Assembly: GCF_029351045.1 (NCBI RefSeq)
Contig: NZ_JARKIN010000001.1
Location: 5,177,001 to 5,241,000, forward strand
DNA length: 64,000 bases
Direction of reading: 5' to 3'
Source: Streptomyces sp. WMMB303
Lineage (GTDB): Bacteria > Actinomycetota > Actinomycetes > Streptomycetales > Streptomycetaceae
The translations under genes and the position numbers were made by a program. Each line of letters starts with the position of its first letter. Position 1 is the stretch's first letter. Under the pieces are notes generated by a model. It had not been told where the DNA came from and did not search any database. It was given only the letters and a program-made list of their open reading frames with translations. Of this stretch, positions 16,056-24,914 are shown one piece after another.

Positions 16056-17417
16056 GTGAGCAAGGACCTCTCCCGCACCGCCAACGACCACCTGTGGATG
16101 CACTTCACCCGCATGTCGTCGTACCAGAACGCGCCGGTTCCGACGATCGCCCGCGGCGAGGGCGTCTACATCTACGACACCGACGGCAAGCGCTACCTCG
16201 ACGGCTTGGCGGGCCTGTTCGTCGTCCAGGCGGGGCACGGCCGCACCGAGCTGGCCGAGGCCGCCACCAAGCAGGCCCAGGACCTCGCCTTCTTCCCGAT
16301 CTGGTCCTATGCGCACCCCAAGGCCGTCGAACTGGCCGAGCGCCTCGCGCAGCACGCCCCGGGCGACCTGAACAAGGTCTTCTTCACCACCGGCGGCGGC
16401 GAAGCCGTCGAGACGGCGTGGAAGCTGGCCAAGCAGTACCACAAGCTGACCGGCAACCCGCTCAAGCACAAGGTCATCTCCCGCGCCGTCGCCTACCACG
16501 GCACCCCGCAGGGCGCCCTCGCCATCACCGGGCTGCCCGCGCTCAAGGCCCCCTACGAGCCGCTGGTCCCCGGCGCGCACAAGGTCCCCAACACCAACAT
16601 CTACCGGGCCCCCATCCACGGCGACGACCCCGAGGCGTTCGGCCGCTGGGCCGCCGACCAGATCGAGCAGCAGATCCTCTTCGAGGGCCCGGAGACCGTG
16701 GCCGCGGTCTTCCTGGAGCCGGTGCAGAACGCGGGCGGCTGCTTCCCGCCGCCGCCCGGATACTTCCAGCGGGTCCGGGAGATCTGCGACCAGTACGACG
16801 TGCTGCTCGTCTCGGACGAGGTGATCTGCGCCTTCGGACGACTGGGCACCGTCTTCGCCTGCGACAAGTTCGGCTATGTGCCCGACATCATCACCTGCGC
16901 CAAGGGCATGACCTCCGGCTACTCGCCGATAGGGGCCGCGGTCATCTCCAACCGCATCGCCGAGCCCTTCTACCGAGGCGACAGCACGTTCCTGCACGGG
17001 TACACCTTCGGCGGCCACCCCGTCTCGGCCGCCGTCGCGCTGGCCAACCTCGACATCTTCGAGCGCGAAGGCCTCAACCAGCACGTGCTCGACAACGAGG
17101 CCGGCTTCTTCAGCACCCTGCAGAAGCTGCACGACCTGCCCATAGTCGGCGACGTGCGCGGCAACGGGTTCTTCTACGGCATCGAACTCGTCAAGGACAA
17201 GGCCACCAAGGAGACGTTCACCGAGGAGGAGTCCGAGCGCGTCCTGTACGGCTTCCTGTCCAAGGCGCTGTTCGAGAACGGCCTCTACTGCCGCGCCGAC
17301 GACCGGGGCGACCCGGTCGTCCAACTCGCCCCGCCGCTGATCTCCGACCAGAAGGTCTTCGACGAGGCGGAGCAGATCCTCCGCACCGTCCTCACGGAGG
17401 CGTGGACGAAACTCTGA
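16056..17417 (+). CDS. Class III omega-amino acid/putrescine aminotransferase
   Basis: This 453-residue PLP enzyme shows TTGGGEAVETAWK (112-124), the cofactor-binding Asp254 in SDEVICAFGRLG, and the Schiff-base lysine Lys283 in TCAKGMTSGYSPIG. The N-terminal DLSRTANDHLWMHFTRMS is characteristic of a streptomycete group usually labelled aspartate aminotransferase family or omega-amino acid aminotransferase. It starts at GTG 16056, two bases after the Lrp regulator stop, so the two genes should be cotranscribed. Its place beside an aminobutyraldehyde dehydrogenase suggests putrescine- or diamine:pyruvate transamination. From memory the S. coelicolor counterpart has been linked to polyamine use. 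It is distinct from GabT at 350-1708. Confidence 0.85.
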   Translation: MSKDLSRTANDHLWMHFTRMSSYQNAPVPTIARGEGVYIYDTDGKRYLDGLAGLFVVQAGHGRTELAEAATKQAQDLAFFPIWSYAHPKAVELAERLAQHAPGDLNKVFFTTGGGEAVETAWKLAKQYHKLTGNPLKHKVISRAVAYHGTPQGALAITGLPALKAPYEPLVPGAHKVPNTNIYRAPIHGDDPEAFGRWAADQIEQQILFEGPETVAAVFLEPVQNAGGCFPPPPGYFQRVREICDQYDVLLVSDEVICAFGRLGTVFACDKFGYVPDIITCAKGMTSGYSPIGAAVISNRIAEPFYRGDSTFLHGYTFGGHPVSAAVALANLDIFEREGLNQHVLDNEAGFFSTLQKLHDLPIVGDVRGNGFFYGIELVKDKATKETFTEEESERVLYGFLSKALFENGLYCRADDRGDPVVQLAPPLISDQKVFDEAEQILRTVLTEAWTKL

Positions 17418-17464
17418 TCCGCACCGCGGCACAGCCACCTGCGGGAGCACCGCACAGGGCCGCA

Positions 17465-17510
17465 CGAGGGGCGGGGGCATCGATCCAGTGACCGATGCCC
17501 CCGCCCCTCG
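17465..17510 (+). terminator. Hairpin terminator after the aminotransferase
   Basis: A perfect 18-bp stem (17465-17482 with 17493-17510) closes a 10-base loop and is followed by TTTC. It ends the Lrp-aminotransferase unit. Confidence 0.83.
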
Positions 17511-17561
17511 TTTCACCCTCCAGAGGGAATGACGGCTCGCGATGTTGAGTGGAGGTGCCCC

Positions 17562-18341
17562 ATGGCCGCCCCGCCGGACGACGTGCTCTGGGCGCGAGGA
17601 CTGCACTACGCCTACGACGGCTCACCCGCGCTGCAGGGCGTCTCGCTCGGCGTCCGGGAAGGCGAGATCCTCGCCGTCACAGGGCCCCGGGGCAGCGGCA
17701 AGACCACACTGCTGCGCTGCATGTCCGGGCAGGTGCTGCCGGACCAGGGCGAGGTGTGGTTCAACAGCGCCCCCGTCCACACCCTCGGCCGGGCAGCGCG
17801 CGAACGGCTGCGGCTGCACCGCTTCGGCTGGATCGACAGCACCCCGCGCCTCGTCCCCGAACTGACCGCATGGGAGAACGCCGCGCTCCCTCTCCTGCTG
17901 CAGGGCGACGGATACCGCACGGCCCGCCGCACGGCATGCTCCTGGCTGGAGCGGCTGGACGTCGGGGACTGCGCCGGAACGCGGCCGCCCGCACTCCGGC
18001 AGGCCCAGCGCCAGCGCATCGCCGTGGCCCGGGCCCTGGTCCACTCCCCCACCGTGCTCTTCGCCGACGAGCCCACGGCACCGCTGCACCAGACCGACCG
18101 CGCCCAGGTGCTGCGGGCGCTCAGCGCCGCGGCCCGCTCGCAGGGCATCACGGTCCTCCTCGCCGGACACGACTTCGCACTCGACCAGGCGGCACGCACC
18201 GCGGAGGCGACCGGTGCCGCGCTCGCCGACCGCATCGTCGACCTCACCGACGGCCGCCGGACCCGCACCCCCGCGCCCGGCAGTCCGGCCGCGGTGTCCG
18301 CAGGACCGGAAGGCGCGGCAGCGTGCTCACTCTCCGTCTGA
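17562..18341 (+). CDS. ABC transporter ATP-binding protein with degenerate signature motif
   Basis: The 259-residue protein resembles the LolD/MacB/FtsE type of ABC ATPase. Walker A GPRGSGKTT, Walker B VLFADEP with the catalytic Glu, and the switch histidine in AGHD are intact. The C-loop reads ALRQAQRQRIAVARAL where LSGGQQQR would be expected, and the Q-loop glutamine position reads WIDSTPRL. The ATG at 17562 follows GGAGG at a good distance. The next gene overlaps it by 19 bases and encodes a membrane protein, so this is probably a two-component exporter or mechanotransmission-type complex with altered ATPase behaviour. Substrate unknown. Confidence 0.8.
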   Translation: MAAPPDDVLWARGLHYAYDGSPALQGVSLGVREGEILAVTGPRGSGKTTLLRCMSGQVLPDQGEVWFNSAPVHTLGRAARERLRLHRFGWIDSTPRLVPELTAWENAALPLLLQGDGYRTARRTACSWLERLDVGDCAGTRPPALRQAQRQRIAVARALVHSPTVLFADEPTAPLHQTDRAQVLRALSAAARSQGITVLLAGHDFALDQAARTAEATGAALADRIVDLTDGRRTRTPAPGSPAAVSAGPEGAAACSLSV

Positions 18342-19561
18342 CACTCACGGCGACACCTGCGGCGCTGCTGCTCCGCCTGCTGCTGCTGTGCGCCTCCGCC
18401 GGCGGCGGCCTGCTGCTGCTCGCCGCCCTCTCCTACGCCCTGGAACACCCCGGCCACCGGGCGGCCGTCCTGGTGCGGCTGCTGTGGTGCCTGGTCCCGC
18501 TCGCCGCCACCGCACACCTGGCCGCGGTCCTCGGGCGCACCGAGCCGCGGGCCGAGACCCGGCTCGGCCTGCACGCGGCCGGGCTGGGGCCCGCCCGGCT
18601 GCCGCTGCTGGCCGCACGCACCGCGGCGGTACCCGGTCTGATGGGCAGCGCGCTGACGCTGCTGCTGACCGTACGGGGAGGCGTCGAGAGCGCGGGCGGC
18701 TCGCTGTCGGTCCTGAACCTGCCCCGCCCGTCGGCCGTGCTGACGTTGCAGGGCCCCCCGCTCCCCGTCCCGGCCGCCGTGACGCTGCTGAGCGCGCTCC
18801 CGGCGGTGGCCGCCCTCGCGGCCGCCCGGGGTGCCCGGTCCGGCGCCACAGCACCGGCGCCGCGGGCCTCCTGGCGCCTGGCGGACAGCCGCCGGACGGT
18901 GGACTCCCGGCGGCGGGACGGTACGGAGATCCCGCGCCACGCCGCGCTGCGGAGCGCCCTACGGGCGGCCTCCGGCCTGCTGACCGGAACGGCGGGCCTG
19001 CTGCTGGAGGCGCATGCGGCGCACAGCACCGGCCGCGGCGCCTGGAAGCCGGCGGAACACCCCGGGGACGTGGCGGGCTCGCAGTTCGCCGCCGGGTGGA
19101 CGCTCATCGGAGTGGGCCTGGTGGTGGCCGGGCCCGGACTGGTGGCGCTGAGCGGACATCTGCTGGGCGCCGCACGACCGGGCCCGGTGCGGCTGCTGGC
19201 CGGGCGCTCACTCGTCCGCGAAGCGTCCTCCCTCGGGCGTCCGCTGGGCGCGCTGAGTGCGATGGCCGCGGCGCTGCTGTCGGTCTTCCGGGCCCACCTG
19301 ACCGGGGCGTGGGGGCCCGCGCCGAGTCCACTGGTGGGACTCGCCGCAGCTCTGACCGGATGCTGCGCGGCCGCCGCCGCGCTGGCGGCACTCGCCCGGG
19401 TCCGGCGCGCCCGTACCCCCGTGCGGGACCTGCTGGACCGCCTGGGGGCGCCGCGGCAACTGGGCCGGGGCGTGGCGCTGCTGCGGGCCGCTGCCACCGC
19501 GGCAGTGTGCACGTCGCTCGCGGCGGCTGCCGGTCTGTTCACGGCGCTGCCTTCGGGCTGA
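18323..19561 (+). CDS. Membrane protein paired with the ABC ATPase
   Basis: This 412-residue protein is very rich in Ala and Leu, with roughly eight to ten predicted transmembrane helices in two halves separated by a basic Arg/Ser-rich loop around residues 165-200. It starts at GTG 18323 inside the end of the ATPase gene, which argues for coupled synthesis and a physical complex. It has a FtsX-like pattern of helices but no large extracytoplasmic domain of the MacB kind was recognised. Function and cargo are unknown. It converges on thiQ with a 9-base gap. Confidence 0.65.
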   Translation: MLTLRLTLTATPAALLLRLLLLCASAGGGLLLLAALSYALEHPGHRAAVLVRLLWCLVPLAATAHLAAVLGRTEPRAETRLGLHAAGLGPARLPLLAARTAAVPGLMGSALTLLLTVRGGVESAGGSLSVLNLPRPSAVLTLQGPPLPVPAAVTLLSALPAVAALAAARGARSGATAPAPRASWRLADSRRTVDSRRRDGTEIPRHAALRSALRAASGLLTGTAGLLLEAHAAHSTGRGAWKPAEHPGDVAGSQFAAGWTLIGVGLVVAGPGLVALSGHLLGAARPGPVRLLAGRSLVREASSLGRPLGALSAMAAALLSVFRAHLTGAWGPAPSPLVGLAAALTGCCAAAAALAALARVRRARTPVRDLLDRLGAPRQLGRGVALLRAAATAAVCTSLAAAAGLFTALPSG

Positions 19562-19570
19562 CTCCTGCGG

Positions 19571-20677
19571 CTACCGGGCCCGGTCCGAGCCGGACGAAGG
19601 GCCCTGGCCGACTCCGGCCTTCCGAGGTGCGGGAGCATGGGGTGCCTCCGGTGCACCCAGCACGACCACCTCCCGCGGGTCGAAGGCGACCCCCACCTCG
19701 GCTCCCTCCTGCGGTGCGTCCCGCAAGGTGCAGGCCGCCTGCAGGGGCGGTCCCGCGTCCGGGCGCAGCAGCACAGTGACCGTGGAGGCGTCCCCGCCGC
19801 GGAACGTGCGTGCCTCCACCGTGCAGCGCAGCCCCTCCCGAGCCTCCCGCAGCTGCACGCCGCCGGGGCGCACGAGCAGGTGGCCGCCGCCCTGCGGGGT
19901 GCTGTCCGGCACGGGCAGCTTCCCCCAGGCCGTGTCCGCGGTCGTGCCCTCGACGGTGGCCGGGGTGATGTTGTCGAACCCCAGGAAGCGGGCGACGAAC
20001 TCGGAGGCGGGGCGCTGCCAGACCTCCAGCGGGGTGCCCGCCTGGGCGATGCGTCCGCGCTCCATCACCACGACCCGGTCGGCGAGCGCGAACGCCTCCC
20101 CATGGTCGTGGGTGACGGCGAGCACCGTCGTACCCAGCCTCCGGAACAGGCCGCGCAGTTCGACGACGAGGCGCTCGCGCAGTCCGCGGTCGAGCTGGCC
20201 CAGCGGCTCGTCCAGCATCAGCAGTCTCGGCTCCGGGGCCAGCGCGCGGGCCAGCGCGACACGCTGCTGCTCGCCGCCGGACAGCGCGGTCACCGCCCGC
20301 CGCCCCGCGCCCGGCAGCCCCACCAGGTCCAGCAGCTCGGCGACCCGGCGGTCGGTCTCGGCGCGGCCCATGCGGTGCATTCGCGGCCCGAAGCCGACGT
20401 TCCCGGCGACGTCGCGCTGCGGGAAGAGCTGGTGGTCCTGGAACATCAGGCCGACGCCCCGGCGGTGCGGCGGCACACCGGTCTGGTCCTGCCCCGACAG
20501 CAGCACCCGGCCGCTGCGGACCTCCTGCAGCCCTGCGACGACGCGCAGGAGGGTGGATTTGCCGCTTCCGCTGGGCCCCAGGACGCAGACCGTCTCGTGC
20601 GCGGCCACCTCCAGGTCGACCGCGTCCAGCGCGGTCCGCTCGCCGAAGCTCACGGTCACTTCGTCCAGCCGCAGCAT
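19571..20677 (-). CDS. thiQ: Thiamine-type ABC transporter ATP-binding protein
   Basis: This 368-residue ATPase has Walker A GPSGSGKST (34-42), the signature LSGGEQQRVALARAL, Walker B LLMLDEPLGQLD, and His in VTHDHGEAF. A C-terminal TOBE-like region follows from about residue 235. It starts at 20677, directly abutting the stop of the permease gene (TAGATG). With the permease and the binding protein upstream it forms a three-gene importer whose leader is a TPP riboswitch, so thiamine or its phosphate or precursor is the likely substrate. Confidence 0.88.
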   Translation of the reverse strand: MLRLDEVTVSFGERTALDAVDLEVAAHETVCVLGPSGSGKSTLLRVVAGLQEVRSGRVLLSGQDQTGVPPHRRGVGLMFQDHQLFPQRDVAGNVGFGPRMHRMGRAETDRRVAELLDLVGLPGAGRRAVTALSGGEQQRVALARALAPEPRLLMLDEPLGQLDRGLRERLVVELRGLFRRLGTTVLAVTHDHGEAFALADRVVVMERGRIAQAGTPLEVWQRPASEFVARFLGFDNITPATVEGTTADTAWGKLPVPDSTPQGGGHLLVRPGGVQLREAREGLRCTVEARTFRGGDASTVTVLLRPDAGPPLQAACTLRDAPQEGAEVGVAFDPREVVVLGAPEAPHAPAPRKAGVGQGPSSGSDRAR

Positions 20678-22474
20678 CTACAACTCCCTCCGGCCGTCGG
20701 TTCGCACCCGCTCCAGCGCGAGCAGTACCCCCGCACAGACGAGCATGAGAAGAGTGCTCAGGGCCATGGCCTGCCCGTAGTGCGCTTCCCCGGCCCGTCC
20801 CAGCATCCGGGCCACCGCGACCGGCAGGGTGGGTGCGTCGGGCCGGGCGATGAACACGGTCGCGCCGAACTCGCCCAGCGAGACGGTGAAGGCGAACCCG
20901 GCGGCCACCAGCAGCGCGCGGCGCACCAGCGGGAAGTCGACTTCCCGCCAGGCCCGCAGCGGGGAGGCGCCCAGCACGGCCGCGGTCTCCCGCAGCCTCA
21001 CGTCCACGGCACGCAGCACCGGCAGCATGGTGCGGATGACGAACGGGACGCCGACCAGCGCCTGGGCCAGCGGCACCAGGATCCAGCTCGACCGCAGATC
21101 CAGCGGTGGCTCGTCCAGCGCGACGAGGAAGCCGAAGCCGACGGTAACGGCCGAGGTGCCCAGCGGGAGCATCAGCAGCGCGTCGAATCCCCGGACCAGC
21201 CGCCCGGCCCGACGGGTGAGGGCGGCCGCGGCCAGCCCGCCCACCACCAGGGCGATGGCCGTCGCCACGGCGGCGTAGGCCAGTGAGTTGCCGATGGCCT
21301 CGATGGGCGCGACGACGAAGGTCGCACTGTCGGAGCGGGCACCCAGCGCGCGGAAGAAGGCGAGACCGTATCCGTCCGGTCCCTCCAGTGCCCGCAGGAC
21401 CAGCACGAGGAGCGGGACGACCGTCAGCACGAGCATCACGCCCAGCACGGTGCCCACCGTCGTCCACTGGCCGGGCCCTGCCGGGCGGCGGGCGGCGTGG
21501 TCCGCGGGTACCAGGCTGAGTGCGCTCTCCCGCTTGCGCAGTGCCCAGGCGTGCACGACGAGCAGTGCGGCGACGGCGGCGAGTTGGGTGAGCGTCAGCA
21601 CGGCGGCGGTCGGCAGGTCCAGCAGGGTGGCCGTCTGCCGGTAGATCTCGACCTCCAGCGTGGCGTACCTCGGCCCGCCCAGGACCTGGATGACGCCGAA
21701 GCTGGTGAAGGTGAACAGGAAGACGATCAGCGCGGCGGCCGCCACGGACGGCGCCAGCGCGGGCAGAGTGACCCGCCGCCAGGCGGCGAACCGGCCGGCG
21801 CCCAGGACGCGTGCGGCTTCCTCCTGGCGCGGATCGAGCTGGGACCACAGGCTGCCGACGGTGCGCACGACAACCGCGTAGTTGAAGAAGACGTGCGCCA
21901 GCAGGATCGCCCACACGCTGGTGTCCAGTCGTACCCCGAACCAGACGTCCAGCGCTCCCTCACGCCCGGCCAGCGCGAGGAAGGCCGAGCCGACGACGAC
22001 TGTCGGCAGCACGAACGGCACCGTCACCACGGCGCGCAGCAGCCGCTTGCCCGGAAAGTCGAACCTGGCGAACACGTAGGCGCCGGGAAGGGCCAACGCG
22101 AGAGTGAGCGCGGTGGAGGCCGCGGCCTGCCACAGCGTGAACCAGAGCACCTGGAGGATGTCGGGATCGCCGAGCACCCGGGCGGTCCGGCCGAAGTGCC
22201 AATCGCCGCCCTCGTGCAGCCCCCGGAAGACGATCGCGGCCACCGGGTAGCCGAAGAAGAGCGCGAAGAACGCCGCCGGGACGGCCATCAGCGCGAGCCG
22301 CACGCCGGTGCCACCGCCGCCGCGGCGGTCCGCGGCGGCGGACGGTCGCGCGGGCGCGGCGGGGCCGTCCGGGACGCCGGGCGGCACCGGCCCTTCCGGA
22401 GAGTCCGGCAGGTCCCGGGCCGCGGCGTCGCGGGCGACTACTTCACGGCGAGCGACGTCCACGTCTTGATCCAC
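20678..22474 (-). CDS. thiP: Thiamine-type ABC transporter permease, ThiP-like double permease
   Basis: The 598-residue protein carries two fused permease halves, about 12 transmembrane helices in total, each with an EAA loop (QEEAARVLGAGRFAAWRRV and RETAAVLGASPLRAWREV). This two-halves-in-one layout is typical of ThiP/FbpB permeases. The first 55 residues are hydrophilic and Pro/Gly-rich. The GTG at 22474 overlaps the end of thiB by 37 bases; an in-frame GTG at 22462 is an alternative. Both imply translational coupling with thiB. Confidence 0.85.
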   Translation of the reverse strand: MDQDVDVARREVVARDAAARDLPDSPEGPVPPGVPDGPAAPARPSAAADRRGGGGTGVRLALMAVPAAFFALFFGYPVAAIVFRGLHEGGDWHFGRTARVLGDPDILQVLWFTLWQAAASTALTLALALPGAYVFARFDFPGKRLLRAVVTVPFVLPTVVVGSAFLALAGREGALDVWFGVRLDTSVWAILLAHVFFNYAVVVRTVGSLWSQLDPRQEEAARVLGAGRFAAWRRVTLPALAPSVAAAALIVFLFTFTSFGVIQVLGGPRYATLEVEIYRQTATLLDLPTAAVLTLTQLAAVAALLVVHAWALRKRESALSLVPADHAARRPAGPGQWTTVGTVLGVMLVLTVVPLLVLVLRALEGPDGYGLAFFRALGARSDSATFVVAPIEAIGNSLAYAAVATAIALVVGGLAAAALTRRAGRLVRGFDALLMLPLGTSAVTVGFGFLVALDEPPLDLRSSWILVPLAQALVGVPFVIRTMLPVLRAVDVRLRETAAVLGASPLRAWREVDFPLVRRALLVAAGFAFTVSLGEFGATVFIARPDAPTLPVAVARMLGRAGEAHYGQAMALSTLLMLVCAGVLLALERVRTDGRREL

Positions 22475-23514
22475 TGCTCACGGTGTTCCGCGATCTTCCG
22501 CGGGGCGACGGTGGCGGGGTCGTCCACGGTCTCGCCGTACTTGGTGAACAGCTCCGGCAGCCGGGCGTCCTCGCGGACCGGGTTGACGAACATCTTCAGC
22601 GGCAGGTCCTCCTGGAACCGCTTGCTGAGCAGGAAGTCCAGCAGCGCCTGCCCGCCCTCGGTGTTCTTCGCGCCGCGGAGCAGCCCGGCGTACTCGGTCT
22701 GCCGGAAGCAGGTTCCCTCGGCCACGCCGGTCGGCGCCTGCTCGGGCGGGTTCTTCTCGCCCATGACCTCGGCAGGCGGGCTGGAGGCGTAGGAGACGAC
22801 CAGCGGTTTGTCGCCCTTGCCCTTGCCCTCGCGGGAGCCGCTGAAGCGGTCGTTGTAGGCCTGCTCCCAGCTTCCTGCGACCTCGGCCCCGTTGGCGCGC
22901 AGCTTCTTCCAGTAGTCCTGCCAGCCGTCCTCGCCGAACTCGGCGACGCTCGCCAGCAGGAACGCCAGGCCGGGAGAGGAGGTGGCGGCGTCCTCGGTCA
23001 CCAGCAGGTCCTTGTAGCGGGGCTTCGCCAAGTCCTGCAGAGTACGCGGCGGGTCGAGCTTCTTGTCGGCGAACCACCGGCGGTCGTAGTTGACGCACAC
23101 GTCGCCCGTGTCCACCGGGGTGACCCGGTGCTTCTCCGGGTCCGCCTGCAGCCGCTCCGGCACCTTCGCCAGGCCCTCGGCCTCGTAGGGGGCGAAGACG
23201 TCCTTGTCCAGCGGGCGGGAGAGGAGCGTGTTGTCGACGCCGAAGAAGACGTCGCCCTGCGGGTTGCCCTTGTTGAGGACCGCCTGGTTCACGGCGGCAC
23301 CCGCGTCGCCGCCGCGCAGCACCTCGACCTGGTAGCCGCTGCGCTTCTCGAAGTCCTCGAGCACGGACTTCGAGACGGCGAACGAGTCGTGGGTGACGAG
23401 GGTGACGGTCTTGGAATCGGCGTTGTCGTCCGCGCCTCCGCAGGCGGTGGCCAGCAGTGCGAGGCTGAGGACAGCGGTGGTTGCGGCGGCAGCCCGCCGC
23501 GCGTGCTTCTTCAT
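22438..23514 (-). CDS. thiB: Thiamine-binding periplasmic-type lipoprotein, ThiB-like
   Basis: This 358-residue solute-binding protein has a positively charged N-terminus, a hydrophobic stretch and the lipobox LATAC with Cys25, so it should be a membrane-anchored lipoprotein. The segments TLVTHDSFAVSK and VLRGGDAGAAVNQAVL match ThiB/TbpA proteins, which bind thiamine and its phosphates. It is the first gene of thiB-thiP-thiQ. A TPP riboswitch ends about 10 bases before the start codon, and the 3' end of the aptamer overlaps the only ribosome-binding-like sequence. Confidence 0.9.
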   Translation of the reverse strand: MKKHARRAAAATTAVLSLALLATACGGADDNADSKTVTLVTHDSFAVSKSVLEDFEKRSGYQVEVLRGGDAGAAVNQAVLNKGNPQGDVFFGVDNTLLSRPLDKDVFAPYEAEGLAKVPERLQADPEKHRVTPVDTGDVCVNYDRRWFADKKLDPPRTLQDLAKPRYKDLLVTEDAATSSPGLAFLLASVAEFGEDGWQDYWKKLRANGAEVAGSWEQAYNDRFSGSREGKGKGDKPLVVSYASSPPAEVMGEKNPPEQAPTGVAEGTCFRQTEYAGLLRGAKNTEGGQALLDFLLSKRFQEDLPLKMFVNPVREDARLPELFTKYGETVDDPATVAPRKIAEHREQWIKTWTSLAVK

Positions 23515-23524
23515 CAGTGCATCG

Positions 23525-23615
23525 ACTTCCTACCCGGCATGACCCGGGCGAGGTTCGAGGGTCTGCGGCACGTACGGGCGTACGGGCCACACTCTCAGCG
23601 CTGTGAGCGCTCCCC
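23525..23615 (-). promoter_or_regulatory. TPP riboswitch (THI element) upstream of thiB
   Basis: Read on the minus strand, the conserved thiamine pyrophosphate aptamer blocks occur in order: a GGGGAGC start near 23615, CTGAGA (23598-23593), ACCCTCGAACCT (23562-23551) and CGGGTCATGCCGGGTAGGAAG (23546-23526). The 3' block, including GGAAG, overlaps the probable ribosome binding site, which suggests that TPP binding lowers translation of the thiB operon. Confidence 0.95.
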
Positions 23616-23677
23616 TGTCGGCTGTTCGGTTGTACGGGCCGCACCGGGCGGCCCGTTCGAACACTACCAGTCAGGCG

Positions 23678-24784
23678 TCAGCGTTCGGTCGCCGCGAGCT
23701 GGCCGCACGCACCGTCGATCTCCTGACCCCGGGTGTCCCGTACGGTCACGGGCACACCGTGCGACTCCAGCGTCCGCACGAATGCGGCCTCGTCCTCGGG
23801 ACGGGAAGCGGTCCACTTGGAACCGGGCGTCGGATTGAGCGGGATGAGGTTGACGTGCACCCGCTTGCCCTTGAGCAGCCGGCCCAGCAGATCGGCACGC
23901 CACGCCTGGTCGTTGATGTCCTTGATCAACGCGTACTCGATGGAGACCCGGCGTCCGGACCTGGCCGCGTACTCCCATGCGGCGTCGAGCACCTCCCGCA
24001 CCTTCCACCGGGTGTTGACCGGCACCAGGGTGTCCCGCAGTTCGTCGTCGGGCGCGTGCAGGGAGAGCGCCAGCCGGCATTTGAAGCCCTCGTCGGAGAA
24101 GCGCAGCATCGCGGGTACGAGACCGACCGTGGAGACGGTGATGCCGCGCTGGGACAGCCCGAGACCGTCCGGCTCGGGATCGGTCAGCCTCCGGATGGCG
24201 CCGACCACCCGCTTGTAGTTGGCCAGCGGCTCGCCCATCCCCATGAAGACGATGTTCGACAGCCGTGCCGGCCCGCCGGGCACCTCGCCGTCCCGCAGGG
24301 CGCGCATCTCGTCGACGATCTGGTGGACGATCTCCGCGGTGCTCAGGTTCCGGTCCAGGCCGGCCTGGCCCGTGGCGCAGAACGGACAGTTCATCCCGCA
24401 GCCGGCCTGCGAGCTGATGCACATGGTGACCCGGTCCGGGTACCGCATCAGGACGGACTCCACGAGCGTCCCGTCGTGCAGCCGCCACAGCGTTTTGCGC
24501 GTGGCGTCGTCGTCGCAGCTGATGTGCCGCACCACGCTCATCAGGTCGGGCAGCAGCCCGGACGCCAGCTTCTCGCGGGCGGCGGCAGGGATGTCGGTCC
24601 ACTGTTGCGGGTCGTGCGCCAGCCGCGCGAAGTAGTGCTGCGAGAGCTGCTTGGCGCGGAAGGGCTTCTCGCCGAGCTCCGCGACCGCCGCACGGCGGTC
24701 CTCGGGAGCGAGATCGGCAAGGTGGCGGGGCGGCTTCTTGGCGCCGCGCGGGGCGACGAACGTGAGTTCTCCGGGTGCAGGCAT
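23678..24784 (-). CDS. rlmN: 23S rRNA/tRNA adenine-C2 methyltransferase RlmN
   Basis: This 368-residue radical SAM enzyme methylates A2503 of 23S rRNA and A37 of some tRNAs. The 4Fe-4S cluster motif CX3CX2C is Cys129, Cys133 and Cys136 (CGMNCPFC). The SAM-binding GMGEPL segment, the late NPTPGSKW segment and the C-terminal catalytic cysteine in EIDGACGQL are all present. The ATG at 24784 (MPAPGELTF) was preferred; an in-frame ATG at 24808 would add eight residues. It is monocistronic or follows cdsA at 130 bases. Confidence 0.95.
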   Translation of the reverse strand: MPAPGELTFVAPRGAKKPPRHLADLAPEDRRAAVAELGEKPFRAKQLSQHYFARLAHDPQQWTDIPAAAREKLASGLLPDLMSVVRHISCDDDATRKTLWRLHDGTLVESVLMRYPDRVTMCISSQAGCGMNCPFCATGQAGLDRNLSTAEIVHQIVDEMRALRDGEVPGGPARLSNIVFMGMGEPLANYKRVVGAIRRLTDPEPDGLGLSQRGITVSTVGLVPAMLRFSDEGFKCRLALSLHAPDDELRDTLVPVNTRWKVREVLDAAWEYAARSGRRVSIEYALIKDINDQAWRADLLGRLLKGKRVHVNLIPLNPTPGSKWTASRPEDEAAFVRTLESHGVPVTVRDTRGQEIDGACGQLAATER

Positions 24785-24914
24785 AGCCGTACCAGTGTCG
24801 CAGATCATTTTGGCGGGCCGCTGGTCAGCGGGGCAGGGCGGCAGTCCCCGGTCAATCGGCCCCGCCGGGCCCCGGGGCCCTGCCGTCGCGCGGTCCTGAT
24901 CGGTCGAGGCGGGC

